A stretch of DNA of 64,000 bases from Paracoccus sp. TOH (GTDB lineage: Bacteria > Pseudomonadota > Alphaproteobacteria > Rhodobacterales > Rhodobacteraceae), in contig NZ_CP098360.1 in NCBI RefSeq assembly GCF_030388245.1, forward strand, positions 1,758,501 to 1,822,500, given 5' to 3'. This document shows, in pieces, positions 18,846-29,205 of this stretch. A program made the translations under genes and the position numbers. Under the pieces are notes generated by a model that saw only the letters and a list, made by a program, of their open reading frames with translations, was not told where the DNA came from and ran no database searches. How positions within the stretch are numbered: the stretch's first letter is position 1; the number at the start of each line of letters is the position of its first letter.

Positions 18846-20357
18846 ATGCTTGACCGCACCAACGCCTGGCAGGGCGAGTTCATTCTGGAAGTCGACAATA
18901 TCACCAAGGAATTCCCGGGCGTGAAGGCGCTGGACGGGGTGCAGCTGAAGATCCGCCCGGGCACCGTCCACGCGCTGATGGGCGAGAACGGCGCCGGAAA
19001 ATCGACGCTGATGAAGATCATCGCCGGGGTCTATACGCCCGACAGCGGCGAGGTGCGCTTTGCCGGCCAGCCGCTGAGCGTGAAGACCCCGCTCGACGCG
19101 CTGAACTCGGGCATCGCCATGATCCATCAGGAGCTGAACCTGATGAACTGGATGACGGTGGCCGAGAACATCTGGATCCGGCGCGAGCCGCTGAACCGCC
19201 TTGGCCTGGTCGATCACGGCCGCATGCGGCAGATGACCGCCGATCTGCTGGGCAGGCTGAACATCCGGCTGGACCCCGATGCCCAGGTCAGCGAGCTGAC
19301 CGTGGCGCAGAAGCAGATGGTCGAGATCGCCCGGGCGGTCAGCTATGATTCCGACGTGCTGATCATGGACGAGCCGACCAGCGCCATCACCGAGACCGAG
19401 GTCGCGCATCTTTTCGCCATCATCCGCGACCTGAAATCGCGCGGCATCGGCATCGTCTACATCACCCACAAGATGAACGAGCTGTTCGAGATCGCCGACG
19501 AGTTCACCGTGTTCCGCGACGGCAAGTATGTCGGGACGCATCCCTCCAGCGGCGTGACCCGCGACGACATCATCCGCATGATGGTCGGCCGCGAGATCAC
19601 CGAGATGTTCCCCAAGATCGACTGCGAGATCGGCGAGACCGTGCTCGAGGTCCGCAACCTGACCCTGCCGGGCGTGTTCCAAGACGTCAGCTTCAGCGTC
19701 CGCAAGGGCGAGATCCTGGGCATCGCCGGGCTGGTCGGCTCGAAACGCTCGAACGTGGCCGAGGCGATCTTCGGCGTGCATCCCGCGCCCATCGGCGACA
19801 TGCTGATCGACGGCCGGCATGTGCGCATCACCTGTCCTTCGGACGCCATGGCGCATGGCATGGCCTTCCTGACCGAGGACAGGAAGGAGACCGGCTGCTT
19901 CCTGATCCTCGACTGCCTGGAAAACATCCAGTCGGCGCTGATCACCCGCGGCCATGTGAAGAACGGCTTCATCGACCAGAAGGCCATCACCGCCAAGGCC
20001 GAGGCGATGGCCGCGACGCTGCGGGTCAAGACCCCAAGCCTGCACGAGACGGTCGAGAACCTGTCGGGCGGCAACCAGCAGAAGCTCTTGATCGCGCGCT
20101 GGCTTCTGACCGAGCCGCGCATCCTGATCCTGGACGAACCCACGCGCGGCATCGACGTCGGCGCCAAGTCCGAGATCCACCGCCTGATCACCAAGCTGGC
20201 CGCGCAGGGCGTGGCCGTCATCATGATTTCCTCGGAAATGCCCGAGGTCCTGGGCATGAGCGACCGCATCATGGTCATGCATGAAGGCCATGTGTCGGGC
20301 TTCCTCGACCGGGCCGAGGCCGATCAGGTCAAGATCATGTCGCTGGCCGCGAAGTAA
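18846..20357 (+). CDS. Sugar ABC transporter ATP-binding protein (tandem ATPase)
   Basis: 503 residues with two ABC ATPase domains, as in RbsA/XylG/MglA proteins. Walker A of the first is [14 protein letters not shown], and its signature region reads [14 protein letters not shown]. The second domain has a degenerate Walker A ([13 protein letters not shown]) but an intact signature [14 protein letters not shown] and Walker [13 protein letters not shown]. It energises import together with the adjacent binding protein and permease. A degenerate second nucleotide site is usual in this family. Confidence 0.93.
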   Translation: MLDRTNAWQGEFILEVDNITKEFPGVKALDGVQLKIRPGTVHALMGENGAGKSTLMKIIAGVYTPDSGEVRFAGQPLSVKTPLDALNSGIAMIHQELNLMNWMTVAENIWIRREPLNRLGLVDHGRMRQMTADLLGRLNIRLDPDAQVSELTVAQKQMVEIARAVSYDSDVLIMDEPTSAITETEVAHLFAIIRDLKSRGIGIVYITHKMNELFEIADEFTVFRDGKYVGTHPSSGVTRDDIIRMMVGREITEMFPKIDCEIGETVLEVRNLTLPGVFQDVSFSVRKGEILGIAGLVGSKRSNVAEAIFGVHPAPIGDMLIDGRHVRITCPSDAMAHGMAFLTEDRKETGCFLILDCLENIQSALITRGHVKNGFIDQKAITAKAEAMAATLRVKTPSLHETVENLSGGNQQKLLIARWLLTEPRILILDEPTRGIDVGAKSEIHRLITKLAAQGVAVIMISSEMPEVLGMSDRIMVMHEGHVSGFLDRAEADQVKIMSLAAK

Positions 20358-20373
20358 CGGGAAGGAAGGCCTC

Positions 20374-21384
20374 ATGTCAGACGCAAGCATGGCCGCGCCG
20401 CAGCGCCGCCACCGCCCGATGATGGCGGAACTCAACATCCTGCTGGTGCTGGTCGGCATCAGCCTGACCTTCGAGATCCTGGGCTGGATCACCCAGGGGC
20501 AAAGTTTCCTGGGCAACTGGCAGCGGTTGTCGATCATGATCCTGCAGGTCTCGGTGGTGGGCATCATCGCCATCGGGGTGACGCAGGTGATCATCTCGGG
20601 CGGCATCGACCTGTCGTCGGGCTCGATCGTCGGCGCCACGGCCATGGTCTCGATGAGCCTGGCGCAGGCGGCGGGATACGAACGCGCGGTCTATCCGGCG
20701 CTGACCGGCCTGCCGGTGCTGGTGCCGCTGGCCGTCGGGCTGCTGTTCGGGCTGATCTGCGGCATCATCAATGGCGCGTTGATCGCCTATACGAAAATTC
20801 CGCCCTTCATCGCCACGCTGGGCATGATGGTGACGGCGCGCGGCTTTGCCAAATGGTATACCAAGGGCCAGCCGATCAGCTTCCCCTCGGACAGCTTCGC
20901 CGCCATCGGCAAGGGCATGACGCCGGTTTTCATCTTCCTGGTGGTGGCGCTGATCTTCCACGTCGCGCTGAAATACACCCGCTATGGCAAGTTCACCTAT
21001 GCCATCGGCGCCAACCCGCAGGCGGCGCGCGTCTCGGGCATCAATGTCGAAAGGCAGCTGGTCAAGATCTATGCCATCGCCGGGCTTCTGTCGGCTCTGG
21101 CCGGGATCGTGGTGGCGGCGCGCGGCCTGACGGCGCAGGCCGGCATGGGCACCATGTACGAACTCGACGCCATCGCCATGGCGGTGATCGGCGGGGTATC
21201 GCTGACCGGGGGCAGGGGCTCGATCCTGGGGACGATGATCGGCATGGTGATCTTCGGCGTCATCATCTCGGGCTTCACCTTCCTGCGGCTCGACGCCTAC
21301 TATCAGGAGATGATCAAGGGCGTGATCATCGTCGCCGCCGTGGTGGCCGATGTCTATCGCCAGAAGAAGCGCAAGAAGGTCTGA
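20374..21384 (+). CDS. Sugar ABC transporter permease (RbsC type)
   Basis: 336 residues from ATG 20374 with GGAAGGAAGG upstream. It has eight to ten hydrophobic helices and the BPD_transp_2 pattern, including GGIDLSSGSIVG and, near the C-terminus, AIGANPQAARVSGINV and AVIGGVSLTGGRGSILGT. It forms the membrane channel for the adjacent ATPase and binding protein. The next gene starts 3 nt after its stop. Confidence 0.93.
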   Translation: MSDASMAAPQRRHRPMMAELNILLVLVGISLTFEILGWITQGQSFLGNWQRLSIMILQVSVVGIIAIGVTQVIISGGIDLSSGSIVGATAMVSMSLAQAAGYERAVYPALTGLPVLVPLAVGLLFGLICGIINGALIAYTKIPPFIATLGMMVTARGFAKWYTKGQPISFPSDSFAAIGKGMTPVFIFLVVALIFHVALKYTRYGKFTYAIGANPQAARVSGINVERQLVKIYAIAGLLSALAGIVVAARGLTAQAGMGTMYELDAIAMAVIGGVSLTGGRGSILGTMIGMVIFGVIISGFTFLRLDAYYQEMIKGVIIVAAVVADVYRQKKRKKV

Positions 21385-21387
21385 GCG

Positions 21388-22500
21388 ATGGCCCGCGCTT
21401 CCCTGGGTGTCGCGCTGATCGGCACCGGCTTCATGGGCAAATGCCACGCCATGGCCTGGCGCAACCTCGCCACCGCCTTCGGCGGCCAGCCGCCCCGGCT
21501 GGAGATCCTGGCCGACACGCCCGCCGACAAGGCCGCATCCCTGGCCGCGTCATGGGGCTTTGCCCGCGCCAGCGGCGACTGGCGGGTGGCGGTGGCCGAT
21601 CCGGCGGTGGACGTGGTGTCCATCACCACGCCGAACGGCCTGCATCGCGAGATGGCCGAGGCGGCGCTGGCGGCCGGCAAGCATGTCTGGCTGGAAAAGC
21701 CCATGGCCCTGACCGTCGCGGATGCCGAGGCGATGGAGGCGGCCGCCCGCGCCTCGGGGCGGGTGACGATGCTGGGCTACAACTACACCCGCTCGCCCGC
21801 CTTCCGCGCCGCCGTGGACCTGGTGGCGCAAGGGGCCATCGGCCGAAGGCTCCATTTCCGCGGCGTCTATGACGAGGATTACATGGCCGACCCCGGCCTG
21901 CCCTGGAGCTGGCGGCTGACCCGCAAGGACGGCGGGCTGGGGGCGCTCGGCGATCTGGGTTGCCATCTGGTCTCGGTCATGCTGGCGCTGATGGGGCCGG
22001 TGGCCCGCGTCTATGCGCAGGCCGATACCGTGATCGCCGAACGTCCGCACCAGGACGGAACGGCGCGGGTCGAGAACGAGGACCAGGCCCAGGCGCTGAT
22101 CCGTTTCGACTCGGGCGCCTCGGGCGAGTTTTCCTGCTCGCGGGTGGCGCGCGGCTATCGCTGCCGCCTGGCCTGGGAGGTGCAGGGCAGCGAAGGCACG
22201 CTGCGCTTCGATCAGGAGCGGATGAACGAACTGTGGCTCTATCAGCCCGGCGCGGCGCAGGCGGACGGCTTCCGCCGCATCCTGACCGGCCCGGCGCAGC
22301 CCGGCTTCGCCGCCTTCTGCCCGGCGGGCGGGCATAATTTCGGCTTCAACGAACAGAAGGTGGTCGAGGCGCAGCTGCTGCGCGAGGCCATCGAGACCGG
22401 CAGCCCGGCCTGGCCCGACTTTACCGCCGGCCTCGCCATCGAACGCATCATCCACGGCATGGCCCGGTCCGCCGAGATCGGCCGCGCCGTGGTCTTCTGA
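21388..22500 (+). CDS. Gfo/Idh/MocA-family oxidoreductase
   Basis: 370 residues. The N-terminal Rossmann fold begins with [32 protein letters not shown] carries the conserved EKP motif, and the C-terminal alpha/beta domain follows. It lies 3 nt after the permease and 24 nt before the second dehydrogenase. Members of this family in inositol loci oxidise myo-, scyllo- or D-chiro-inositol. It is probably the enzyme for a second inositol stereoisomer, but the substrate cannot be fixed from sequence. Confidence 0.88.
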   Translation: MARASLGVALIGTGFMGKCHAMAWRNLATAFGGQPPRLEILADTPADKAASLAASWGFARASGDWRVAVADPAVDVVSITTPNGLHREMAEAALAAGKHVWLEKPMALTVADAEAMEAAARASGRVTMLGYNYTRSPAFRAAVDLVAQGAIGRRLHFRGVYDEDYMADPGLPWSWRLTRKDGGLGALGDLGCHLVSVMLALMGPVARVYAQADTVIAERPHQDGTARVENEDQAQALIRFDSGASGEFSCSRVARGYRCRLAWEVQGSEGTLRFDQERMNELWLYQPGAAQADGFRRILTGPAQPGFAAFCPAGGHNFGFNEQKVVEAQLLREAIETGSPAWPDFTAGLAIERIIHGMARSAEIGRAVVF

Positions 22501-22524
22501 AACACCCTATCGGAGCATATCCCC

Positions 22525-23535
22525 ATGATCTTGAAGATCGGAGTCATCGGCACCGGCGCCATCGGCCAGGACCATACCCGGCGCATCAACCGGGTGCTGG
22601 CCGGCGCCCGGGTCACGGCGCTGAACGACGTGAACCGCGCCCATGCCGAGACCTGCCAGCGCGACCACGCCCCCGAGGCGCGGATCTTCGACGACGCGCA
22701 TGCGCTGATCAAGGATGCGGATGTGGATGCGATCCTGGTCTGCTCCTGGGGCCAGACGCATGAGGGTTATGTCCTGGCCGCCATCGCCGCCGGCAAGCCC
22801 TGCTTCTGCGAAAAGCCGCTGGCCACCACCGCCGAGGGCGCGAAGCGCATCGTCGAGGCCGAGCAGGCCGCCGGCAGGCGGCTGGTGCAGGTCGGCTTCA
22901 TGCGCCGCTACGATCCGGGCTATGTCGCGCTGAAAAAGGCGGTCGCCGGAGTGACCGGCGCGCCGCTGATGGTCCATGCCGCGCATCGCAACCCGCGCGT
23001 GGGCGAGAATTACCTGACGCCGATGGCGATCCACGACACGCTGATCCACGAGATCGACGTGCTGCGCTGGCTGCTCGACGACGACTATGTCAGCGCCCGG
23101 GTGTTCTTTCCGCGCAAGTCGCCCCGCGCCCATGAAAACCTGCGCGACCCGCAGGTGGTGGTGCTGGAGACCGCCGGCGGCGTGGTGATCGACGTCGAGG
23201 TCTTCGTGAACTGCCATTACGGCTACGACATCCAATGCGAGATCGTGGGCGAGGACGGCATCGCCCGGCTGCCCGAGCCGATGGGCATCCAGACCCGCTC
23301 GGGTGCCGTGCTGGGCCAGCCGATCCTGATGGACTGGAAGGACCGCTTCATCGACAGCTACGATTACGAACTGGCCGATTTCCTGAAGGCGGCGGCCCAG
23401 GGCACCGCCGCCGGCCCGACCGCCTGGGACGGCTATGTCGCCGCCGTCACCGCCGATGCCTGCGTCGCCGCCCAGGACGCCGCGGGCGAGGCCGTCGCCA
23501 TCGACCTGCCCGCCCGTCCCGCCCTTTACGCCTGA
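22525..23535 (+). CDS. iolG: Inositol 2-dehydrogenase
   Basis: 336 residues of the Gfo/Idh/MocA family. It has the nucleotide-binding start [18 protein letters not shown], the EKP motif in [16 protein letters not shown], and the catalytic region [16 protein letters not shown] with the His/Asp pair expected for inositol dehydrogenase. It oxidises myo-inositol to 2-keto-myo-inositol (scyllo-inosose) with NAD+, the first committed step of the pathway. Position within the iol cluster supports the specific name. Confidence 0.9.
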   Translation: MILKIGVIGTGAIGQDHTRRINRVLAGARVTALNDVNRAHAETCQRDHAPEARIFDDAHALIKDADVDAILVCSWGQTHEGYVLAAIAAGKPCFCEKPLATTAEGAKRIVEAEQAAGRRLVQVGFMRRYDPGYVALKKAVAGVTGAPLMVHAAHRNPRVGENYLTPMAIHDTLIHEIDVLRWLLDDDYVSARVFFPRKSPRAHENLRDPQVVVLETAGGVVIDVEVFVNCHYGYDIQCEIVGEDGIARLPEPMGIQTRSGAVLGQPILMDWKDRFIDSYDYELADFLKAAAQGTAAGPTAWDGYVAAVTADACVAAQDAAGEAVAIDLPARPALYA

Positions 23536-23544
23536 GGTTCCGCC

Positions 23545-24351
23545 ATGCGCTTCGCCCTGAACCATATCGTCGCCCCGCGCCTGCCGCTGGCCGAGTTCTT
23601 CGCCCTGGCCCGCCGCCTGGGCTGCACCGAGGTCGAGATCCGCAACGACCTGCCCGACGTGACCGGGCAGGCCCCGGCCGAGGTCGCCCGCCTGGCCGCC
23701 GATGCCGGCGTCGCGATCCTGTCGGTCAACGCCCTCTATCCCTTCAACCGGTGGAGCGACGATCTGGCTGCCCGCGCCGAGCGGCTGGCCGATCTCGCCG
23801 CCGGGGCAGGGGCGGAGGCGCTGGTGCTGTGCCCGTTGAACGACGGCACCGAGATCGCGCATTCCCGGACGGTGGCGGCGCTGGACAGGCTGCGCGACAT
23901 CCTGCGGCCGCGCGGGCTGACCGGGCTGGTCGAGCCGCTGGGCTTTCCGCAAAGTTCGCTGCGCCGCAAGGCCGAGGCGGTGGCCGCCATCGCCGAGGCC
24001 GGCGGTTTCGACGCCTTCCGCCTGCTGCACGACACGTTCCACCATCATCTGGCGGGCGAGACGGAATTCTTCCCGCATCGCACCGGCCTCGTGCATGTCT
24101 CGGGCGTGACCGATCCGGCGCTGGCGGTCGCGGCGATGCTGGACGGACATCGCGTGCTGGTCGACGCCGATGACCGGCTGGAGAACGTCGCGCAGCTGCA
24201 GGCGCTGCTGGCGGACGGCTATGACGGCCCGGTCAGTTTCGAGCCCTTCGCGCCCGAGGTGCATGCGCTGGAGGATATCGAAACCGCGCTGCGCGCCAGC
24301 ATGGAGCACCTGCGCAACTCCGTCGCGGTATCTGCGGGGAGCCCGGCATGA
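23545..24351 (+). CDS. Sugar phosphate isomerase/epimerase-type TIM barrel (IolI-like)
   Basis: 268 residues of the AP-endonuclease-2 / xylose-isomerase-like fold. The N-terminal MRFALNHIVAPRLPLAEFF and a metal-site segment containing DTFHHHLAGE are visible. In inositol clusters such proteins (IolI) isomerise 2-keto-myo-inositol to 1-keto-D-chiro-inositol; IolH-like alternatives exist. It starts 9 nt after iolG and overlaps the next gene by ATGA, so it is clearly in the operon. IolI is the preferred reading but not certain. Confidence 0.8.
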   Translation: MRFALNHIVAPRLPLAEFFALARRLGCTEVEIRNDLPDVTGQAPAEVARLAADAGVAILSVNALYPFNRWSDDLAARAERLADLAAGAGAEALVLCPLNDGTEIAHSRTVAALDRLRDILRPRGLTGLVEPLGFPQSSLRRKAEAVAAIAEAGGFDAFRLLHDTFHHHLAGETEFFPHRTGLVHVSGVTDPALAVAAMLDGHRVLVDADDRLENVAQLQALLADGYDGPVSFEPFAPEVHALEDIETALRASMEHLRNSVAVSAGSPA

Positions 24352-26276
24352 CGAAGACGCTGGACGTCATCACCATCGGCCGTTCGTCGGTCGATCTCTA
24401 CGGCCAGCAGGTCGGCGGCCGGTTGGAGGACATGGGATCGTTCGCCAAATATATCGGCGGCTCTCCGACGAACATCGCCTGCGGCACGGCGCGTCTGGGG
24501 CTGCGCTCGGCGGTGATCACCCGGGTCGGCGACGAGCATATGGGCCGCTTCATCCGCGAACAGCTGGTCCGCGAGGGCGTGGATGTGCGCGGCGTCGCCA
24601 CCGACCCCGAGCGGCTGACGGCGCTGGTGCTGCTGGGGATCCGCGACGAGGACAGTTTCCCGCTGATCTTCTATCGCGAGAACTGCGCCGACATGGCGCT
24701 GAGCGAGGCGGATATCGACGAGGGTTTCATCGCCGAGGCCCGCGCGGTGCTGGCGACCGGCACGCATCTGTCGCATCCGCGCACCGAGGCGGCGGTGCTG
24801 AAGGCGCTGAACCTGGCGCGCAAGCACGGCGCGCGGACGGCACTGGACATCGACTATCGCCCGAATCTCTGGGGCGTGGCCGGGCATGGCGAGGGAGAGA
24901 GCCGCTTCGTCGCAAGCGCCGCGGTGACTGCCCGGCTGCAGGCGACACTGCCGCTTTTCGACCTGATCGTCGGCACCGAGGAGGAGTTCCATATCGCCGG
25001 CGGCAGCACCGACACCATCGCCGCGCTGCGCGCGGTGCGCGCGGTCAGCACCGCCACGTTGGTCTGCAAGCGCGGCGCAGCCGGTGCGGTGGCCTTCGAG
25101 GGCGCAATCCCGGACAGCCTCGATGAAGGCCAGACCGGCCCCGGCTTCCCGATCGAGGTGTTCAACGTGCTGGGCGCCGGCGACGGCTTCTTCTCGGGGT
25201 TGCTGAAGGGCTGGCTGGACGACAAGGCCTGGCCGAAGGCGCTGGAATACGCCAATGCCTGCGGCGCCTTCGCGGTCTCGCGCCACGGCTGCACCCCGGC
25301 CTATCCGTCGCTGGTGGAGCTGGAGTTTTTCCTCAAACGCGGCGTCCTGCGGCCGGACCTGCGCAACGATGCGGAACTGGAACAGGTCTACTGGGCCACC
25401 AACCGCAGCAATCCCGGCGCGGGCGACTGGTCCACCATGCGGGTCTTTGCCTTCGACCACCGCGCGCAGATCGAGGAGATGCCGGGCTACACGCCGGAAA
25501 AGGGCGGGACCTTCAAGGAACTCTGCCTGCAGGCGGCGCTGCAGGTGGCGGATGGCCGGCCGGGCCATGGCATCCTTTGCGACAACCGCATCGGCCGGCG
25601 GGCGCTGCATCGGGCCTCGGGGACCGGGCTGTGGATCGGCCGGCCCTGCGAATGGCCGGGCTCGCGGCCGCTGGACCTGGAGCCGGAGCTGGGCCCGGAT
25701 TGCGGCGCGCTGGCCGAATGGGCGCGCGAGAACGTGGTCAAGGTGCTGTGCTACTGCCATCCCGAGGATGATGCCGAGACGCGCGCCGCGCAGGAGGCAA
25801 CCGTCAAGCGCCTGTTCGCCGCCGCGCGCCGCAACGGGCTGGAATTCCTGCTGGAGATCATTCCCTCGAAGGTCGGGCCGGTCGATGACGCGACCACGGC
25901 GACGCTGATCCGCCAGTTCTATGCCATCGGCATCTATCCCGACTGGTGGAAGCTCGAGCCGATGCGGACCCGCGCGGCCTGGTCCAACGCCATCGCCGCC
26001 ATCGAGGATCACGACCGCCATACCCGCGGTATCGTGGTGCTGGGGCTCGACGCGCCCGAGGCCGCGCTGAGCGCCAGTTTCGCGGTGGCGGCGGCCTTTC
26101 CGCTGGTCAAGGGCTTCGCCGTCGGCCGGACGATCTTTGGCGAGGTGGTGCGGCGCTGGCTGAAGGGTGAAGTGTCGGACGAGGAGGCCGTCTCTCAGAT
26201 GGCCGGTCGCTTCGCGCGGCTGAGCGGTATCTGGGACGAGGCGCGTGCCATGGCCAAGAAGGAGGAACCGGTATGA
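24348..26276 (+). CDS. iolC: 5-dehydro-2-deoxygluconokinase fused to a DUF2090 domain
   Basis: 642 residues, about twice the length of a stand-alone kinase. Residues 1-325 are a PfkB carbohydrate kinase, with an early SVDLYGQQVGGRLEDMG region and the catalytic NVLGAGDGFFSGLL. Residues from about 340 to 640 are a DUF2090-type domain (FAFDHRAQIEEMPGY, later FLLEIIPSKVG), an aldolase-like TIM barrel. The kinase phosphorylates 5-dehydro-2-deoxy-D-gluconate. The fused domain is suspected to provide the IolJ-like aldolase step, which is an inference. The start overlaps the preceding stop, and its own stop overlaps the start of iolD. Confidence 0.92.
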   Translation: MTKTLDVITIGRSSVDLYGQQVGGRLEDMGSFAKYIGGSPTNIACGTARLGLRSAVITRVGDEHMGRFIREQLVREGVDVRGVATDPERLTALVLLGIRDEDSFPLIFYRENCADMALSEADIDEGFIAEARAVLATGTHLSHPRTEAAVLKALNLARKHGARTALDIDYRPNLWGVAGHGEGESRFVASAAVTARLQATLPLFDLIVGTEEEFHIAGGSTDTIAALRAVRAVSTATLVCKRGAAGAVAFEGAIPDSLDEGQTGPGFPIEVFNVLGAGDGFFSGLLKGWLDDKAWPKALEYANACGAFAVSRHGCTPAYPSLVELEFFLKRGVLRPDLRNDAELEQVYWATNRSNPGAGDWSTMRVFAFDHRAQIEEMPGYTPEKGGTFKELCLQAALQVADGRPGHGILCDNRIGRRALHRASGTGLWIGRPCEWPGSRPLDLEPELGPDCGALAEWARENVVKVLCYCHPEDDAETRAAQEATVKRLFAAARRNGLEFLLEIIPSKVGPVDDATTATLIRQFYAIGIYPDWWKLEPMRTRAAWSNAIAAIEDHDRHTRGIVVLGLDAPEAALSASFAVAAAFPLVKGFAVGRTIFGEVVRRWLKGEVSDEEAVSQMAGRFARLSGIWDEARAMAKKEEPV

Positions 26277-28102
26277 GCACCATCCGCTTGACCGCAGCCC
26301 AGGCGATGGTGCGCTGGCTGTCGGTGCAGAGGACCGAGGCGGGCGAGCGTTTCGTCGAGGGCTGCTGGGCGATCTTCGGCCATGGCAACGTCGCCGGCCT
26401 GGGCGAGGCGCTGCAGGGCATCGGCGACGCCTTCCCGACCTGGCGCGGCCAGAACGAACAGACCATGGCCCATGCCGCCATCGCCTATGCCAAGGGTCAT
26501 GCCCGACGGCGTTGCCAGGCGGTGACCAGTTCCATCGGCCCGGGGGCGACCAACATGGTGACGGCGGCGGCGCTGGCGCATGTGAACCGCCTGCCGGTGC
26601 TGTTCATTCCGGGCGATGTCTTCGCAAACCGCCGGCCCGATCCGGTGCTGCAGCAGGTCGAGGATTTCGATGACGGCACGGTCAGCGCCAATGATTGCTT
26701 CCGTGCCGTCAGCCGCTATTTCGACCGCATCCAGCGGCCCGAGCAATTGCTGACCGCGCTGCCGCGCGCGTTGCGGGTGATGACCGATCCGGCCAATTGC
26801 GGCCCCGCCTGCCTGGCATTCTGCCAGGACGTGCAGGCCGAGGCTTACGACTGGCCCGAGGCGTTCTTTGCCCCCAGGGTCTGGCGGATCCGCCGGCCCG
26901 GGCCCGATGCCGGCGAACTGGCGGAGGTTGCGGCGCTGATCCGCGCCGCCGTGCGGCCGGTGATCGTCTGCGGCGGCGGCGTGATCTATTCCGGGGCCGA
27001 GGCGGCGCTGGGTGATTTCGCCAGCCGCCACGGTATCCCGGTGACCGAGACCCAGGCCGGCAAGTCGGCGCTCGCGCAGGCGCATGCGATGAACCTGGGG
27101 GCCTCGGGCGTCGATGGTTCGGCGGCGGCCAATGCGGCTCTGGCCGCGGCGGATCTGGTGATCGGTGTCGGCACCCGGCTGCAGGACTTCACCACCGGCT
27201 CGCGCACGCTGTTTTCCGGGCGGCTCGTGTCGATCAACGTGCAGGGCCATGATGCAGCCAAGCATGGCGCGCTGGGCCTGGTCGCGGATGCCCGCGTGGC
27301 GCTGGAGGAACTGACGGCGGCGCTGGGCGATTACCGCGCGGCTTTCGACGGACGGGCCCGCGCCGAATGGCTGGCGGCGGTGGACCTGCATTGCGCGGCG
27401 CCGGCCGAGGGCAATGCGCTGCCGACCGACGCGCAGGTGATCGGCGCGGTGCAGCGCGCCGCCGGCCCCGAGGCCATCGCCATGTGCGCGGCCGGCACCA
27501 TGCCCGGCGCGCTGAAGCTGCTCTGGCAGCCGGCGCAGGGCGGTTATCACATGGAATACGGCTATAGCTGCATGGGCTACGAGATCGCCGGCGCCATGGG
27601 GCTGAAGCTCGCCCGCCCGGAGCGCGAGGTGATCTGTTTCGTCGGCGACGGCAGTTACATGATGGCCAATTCCGAACTGGCGACGGCGGTGATGCGGCGC
27701 GTGCCCTTCACCGTGGTGCTGACCGACAACCGCGGCTATGGCTGCATCAACCGCCTGCAGGCCGGCACCGGCGGCGTGGCCTTCAACAACCTGTATGCCG
27801 ATTGCAATGTCGAGACGCAGCCGCAGATCGACTTCGTGGCGCATGCCGCGTCGATGGGCGCCCATGCCGTCAAGGCCCGCGACATCGCCGATCTGGAGAC
27901 GCAGATCGCCAAGGCGCGGTCCCGCGACATCCCGACCGTGATCGTCATCGACACCACCGCCGAACCCGGCCCCGGCGATGGGCTGCAAGGGGCCGGCCAC
28001 TGGTGGGACGTCGCCGTCCCGCAGACCGGCGGTTCGGACAGGCTGAAGGACGCCTATGCCCGATACATCGAAAACCGCCGCAACCAGACGCTCGTCAATT
28101 GA
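26273..28102 (+). CDS. iolD: 3D-(3,5/4)-trihydroxycyclohexane-1,2-dione hydrolase
   Basis: 609 residues of the thiamine-diphosphate enzyme family. The N-terminal pyrimidine-binding part contains [18 protein letters not shown] with the catalytic Glu. The C-terminal diphosphate-binding motif is [17 protein letters not shown] followed by [13 protein letters not shown]. The enzyme opens the ring of the diketone to give 5-deoxy-glucuronate. It overlaps the iolC stop by ATGA and is followed by iolE after 11 nt. Confidence 0.95.
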   Translation: MSTIRLTAAQAMVRWLSVQRTEAGERFVEGCWAIFGHGNVAGLGEALQGIGDAFPTWRGQNEQTMAHAAIAYAKGHARRRCQAVTSSIGPGATNMVTAAALAHVNRLPVLFIPGDVFANRRPDPVLQQVEDFDDGTVSANDCFRAVSRYFDRIQRPEQLLTALPRALRVMTDPANCGPACLAFCQDVQAEAYDWPEAFFAPRVWRIRRPGPDAGELAEVAALIRAAVRPVIVCGGGVIYSGAEAALGDFASRHGIPVTETQAGKSALAQAHAMNLGASGVDGSAAANAALAAADLVIGVGTRLQDFTTGSRTLFSGRLVSINVQGHDAAKHGALGLVADARVALEELTAALGDYRAAFDGRARAEWLAAVDLHCAAPAEGNALPTDAQVIGAVQRAAGPEAIAMCAAGTMPGALKLLWQPAQGGYHMEYGYSCMGYEIAGAMGLKLARPEREVICFVGDGSYMMANSELATAVMRRVPFTVVLTDNRGYGCINRLQAGTGGVAFNNLYADCNVETQPQIDFVAHAASMGAHAVKARDIADLETQIAKARSRDIPTVIVIDTTAEPGPGDGLQGAGHWWDVAVPQTGGSDRLKDAYARYIENRRNQTLVN

Positions 28103-28113
28103 AGGAATCCCCC

Positions 28114-29010
28114 ATGATCCGCTTTGGAACCAATCCCATCGCCTGGGCCAATGACGACGACCGGTCGATCGGCGCCCATATCCCGACCGAGCAGATCCTG
28201 CACGAGGCGGGCGAAGTCATCGGCTTCGACGGCATCGAGAACGGCCATCGCTGGCCCTCGGACCCGCAGCAGCTCAAGGACCTTCTGGGCCGCTACGGGT
28301 TGCAGTTCGTCTCGGGCTGGTATTCGACCGCCTTGCTGAGCCGCTCGGTCGAGGAGGAGATCGCGGCGGTGCAAGAGCACCTGGCCAGGCTCAAGGCCAA
28401 TGGCTGCAAGGTTTGCATCGTCTGCGAATGTTCGAACACCGTGCATGGGCGGCCCGATGTGCCGGTCAACGCCCGGCCGCGCCTGGGCGCCGCGGAAATG
28501 GCCGAGTTCGGCCGCAGGATGGAGGAATTCGCCCAGTATCTGGCCGGGCAGGGCATCACGCTGGCCTATCACCACCACATGGGCACCGTGGTCGAAAGCC
28601 CCGAGGAGATCGACGCCTTCATGGCCGCGACCGGCCCGGCGACGCATCTGCTGTTCGACAGCGGGCATTGCACCTTCGGCGGCGGCGACCCCGAGGCGGT
28701 GCTGAAGAAACATGTCGGCCGGGTGGCGCATTTCCACGCCAAGAACATCCGGCGCGCCGTGACCGAGGAAGTGCGCGCCCGGGACATGAGCTTCCTGCAG
28801 GGCGTGCTTGCCGGGGCCTTCACCGTGCCCGGCGATCCCGAGGGCGCCATCGACTTCCGACCGCTGCTGAAGATCCTGGCCGAGGCCGGCTATGACGGTT
28901 GGCTGGTGATCGAGGCCGAGCAGGATCCCGACAAGCGCAACCCGCTGGAATACCAGTCGCTGGGCCTGAAGGCGCTGAAGGATATGGCGCGGGCCGCCGG
29001 TCTTCACTAA
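28114..29010 (+). CDS. iolE: Inosose dehydratase (2-keto-myo-inositol dehydratase)
   Basis: 298 residues from ATG 28114 with AAGGAA upstream; the longer frame from 27802 lies inside iolD. N-terminal [15 protein letters not shown] and the central [18 protein letters not shown] are characteristic of IolE, and [15 protein letters not shown] and AHFHAKNIR supply metal ligands of the TIM barrel. It dehydrates 2-keto-myo-inositol to the cyclohexane dione used by IolD. Confidence 0.95.
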   Translation: MIRFGTNPIAWANDDDRSIGAHIPTEQILHEAGEVIGFDGIENGHRWPSDPQQLKDLLGRYGLQFVSGWYSTALLSRSVEEEIAAVQEHLARLKANGCKVCIVCECSNTVHGRPDVPVNARPRLGAAEMAEFGRRMEEFAQYLAGQGITLAYHHHMGTVVESPEEIDAFMAATGPATHLLFDSGHCTFGGGDPEAVLKKHVGRVAHFHAKNIRRAVTEEVRARDMSFLQGVLAGAFTVPGDPEGAIDFRPLLKILAEAGYDGWLVIEAEQDPDKRNPLEYQSLGLKALKDMARAAGLH

Positions 29011-29019
29011 CCTGTCGCC

Positions 29020-29205
29020 ATGCTGGTCGATCCCCAACACCCGTTCTTCCGCCCGCTTTGGGTCCGCATTCTCTGCGCGCTGCTGCCGCTTGCCTGGGCG
29101 GGCGTCGAGCTGGCGACCGGGAACCTGTTCTGGGCCATCCTGTTCGGGGCGGCGGGGATCTATCTTGTCGTGGCGCTGTTCATCATCCGCAAGGAGGAGC
29201 CATGA
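29020..29205 (+). CDS. Small membrane protein between iolE and iolB
   Basis: 61 residues with two predicted membrane helices (ILCALLPLAWAGVELA and LFWAILFGAAGIYLVVALFII) and a charged C-terminus RKEEP. It starts 9 nt after iolE, and its stop overlaps the iolB start (ATGA), so it is translationally coupled to the pathway. There is a clear GGAGG inside its own 3' end that serves iolB. I do not recognise a named family. Its role may be simply to couple translation or to assist transport; neither is shown. Confidence 0.7.
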   Translation: MLVDPQHPFFRPLWVRILCALLPLAWAGVELATGNLFWAILFGAAGIYLVVALFIIRKEEP

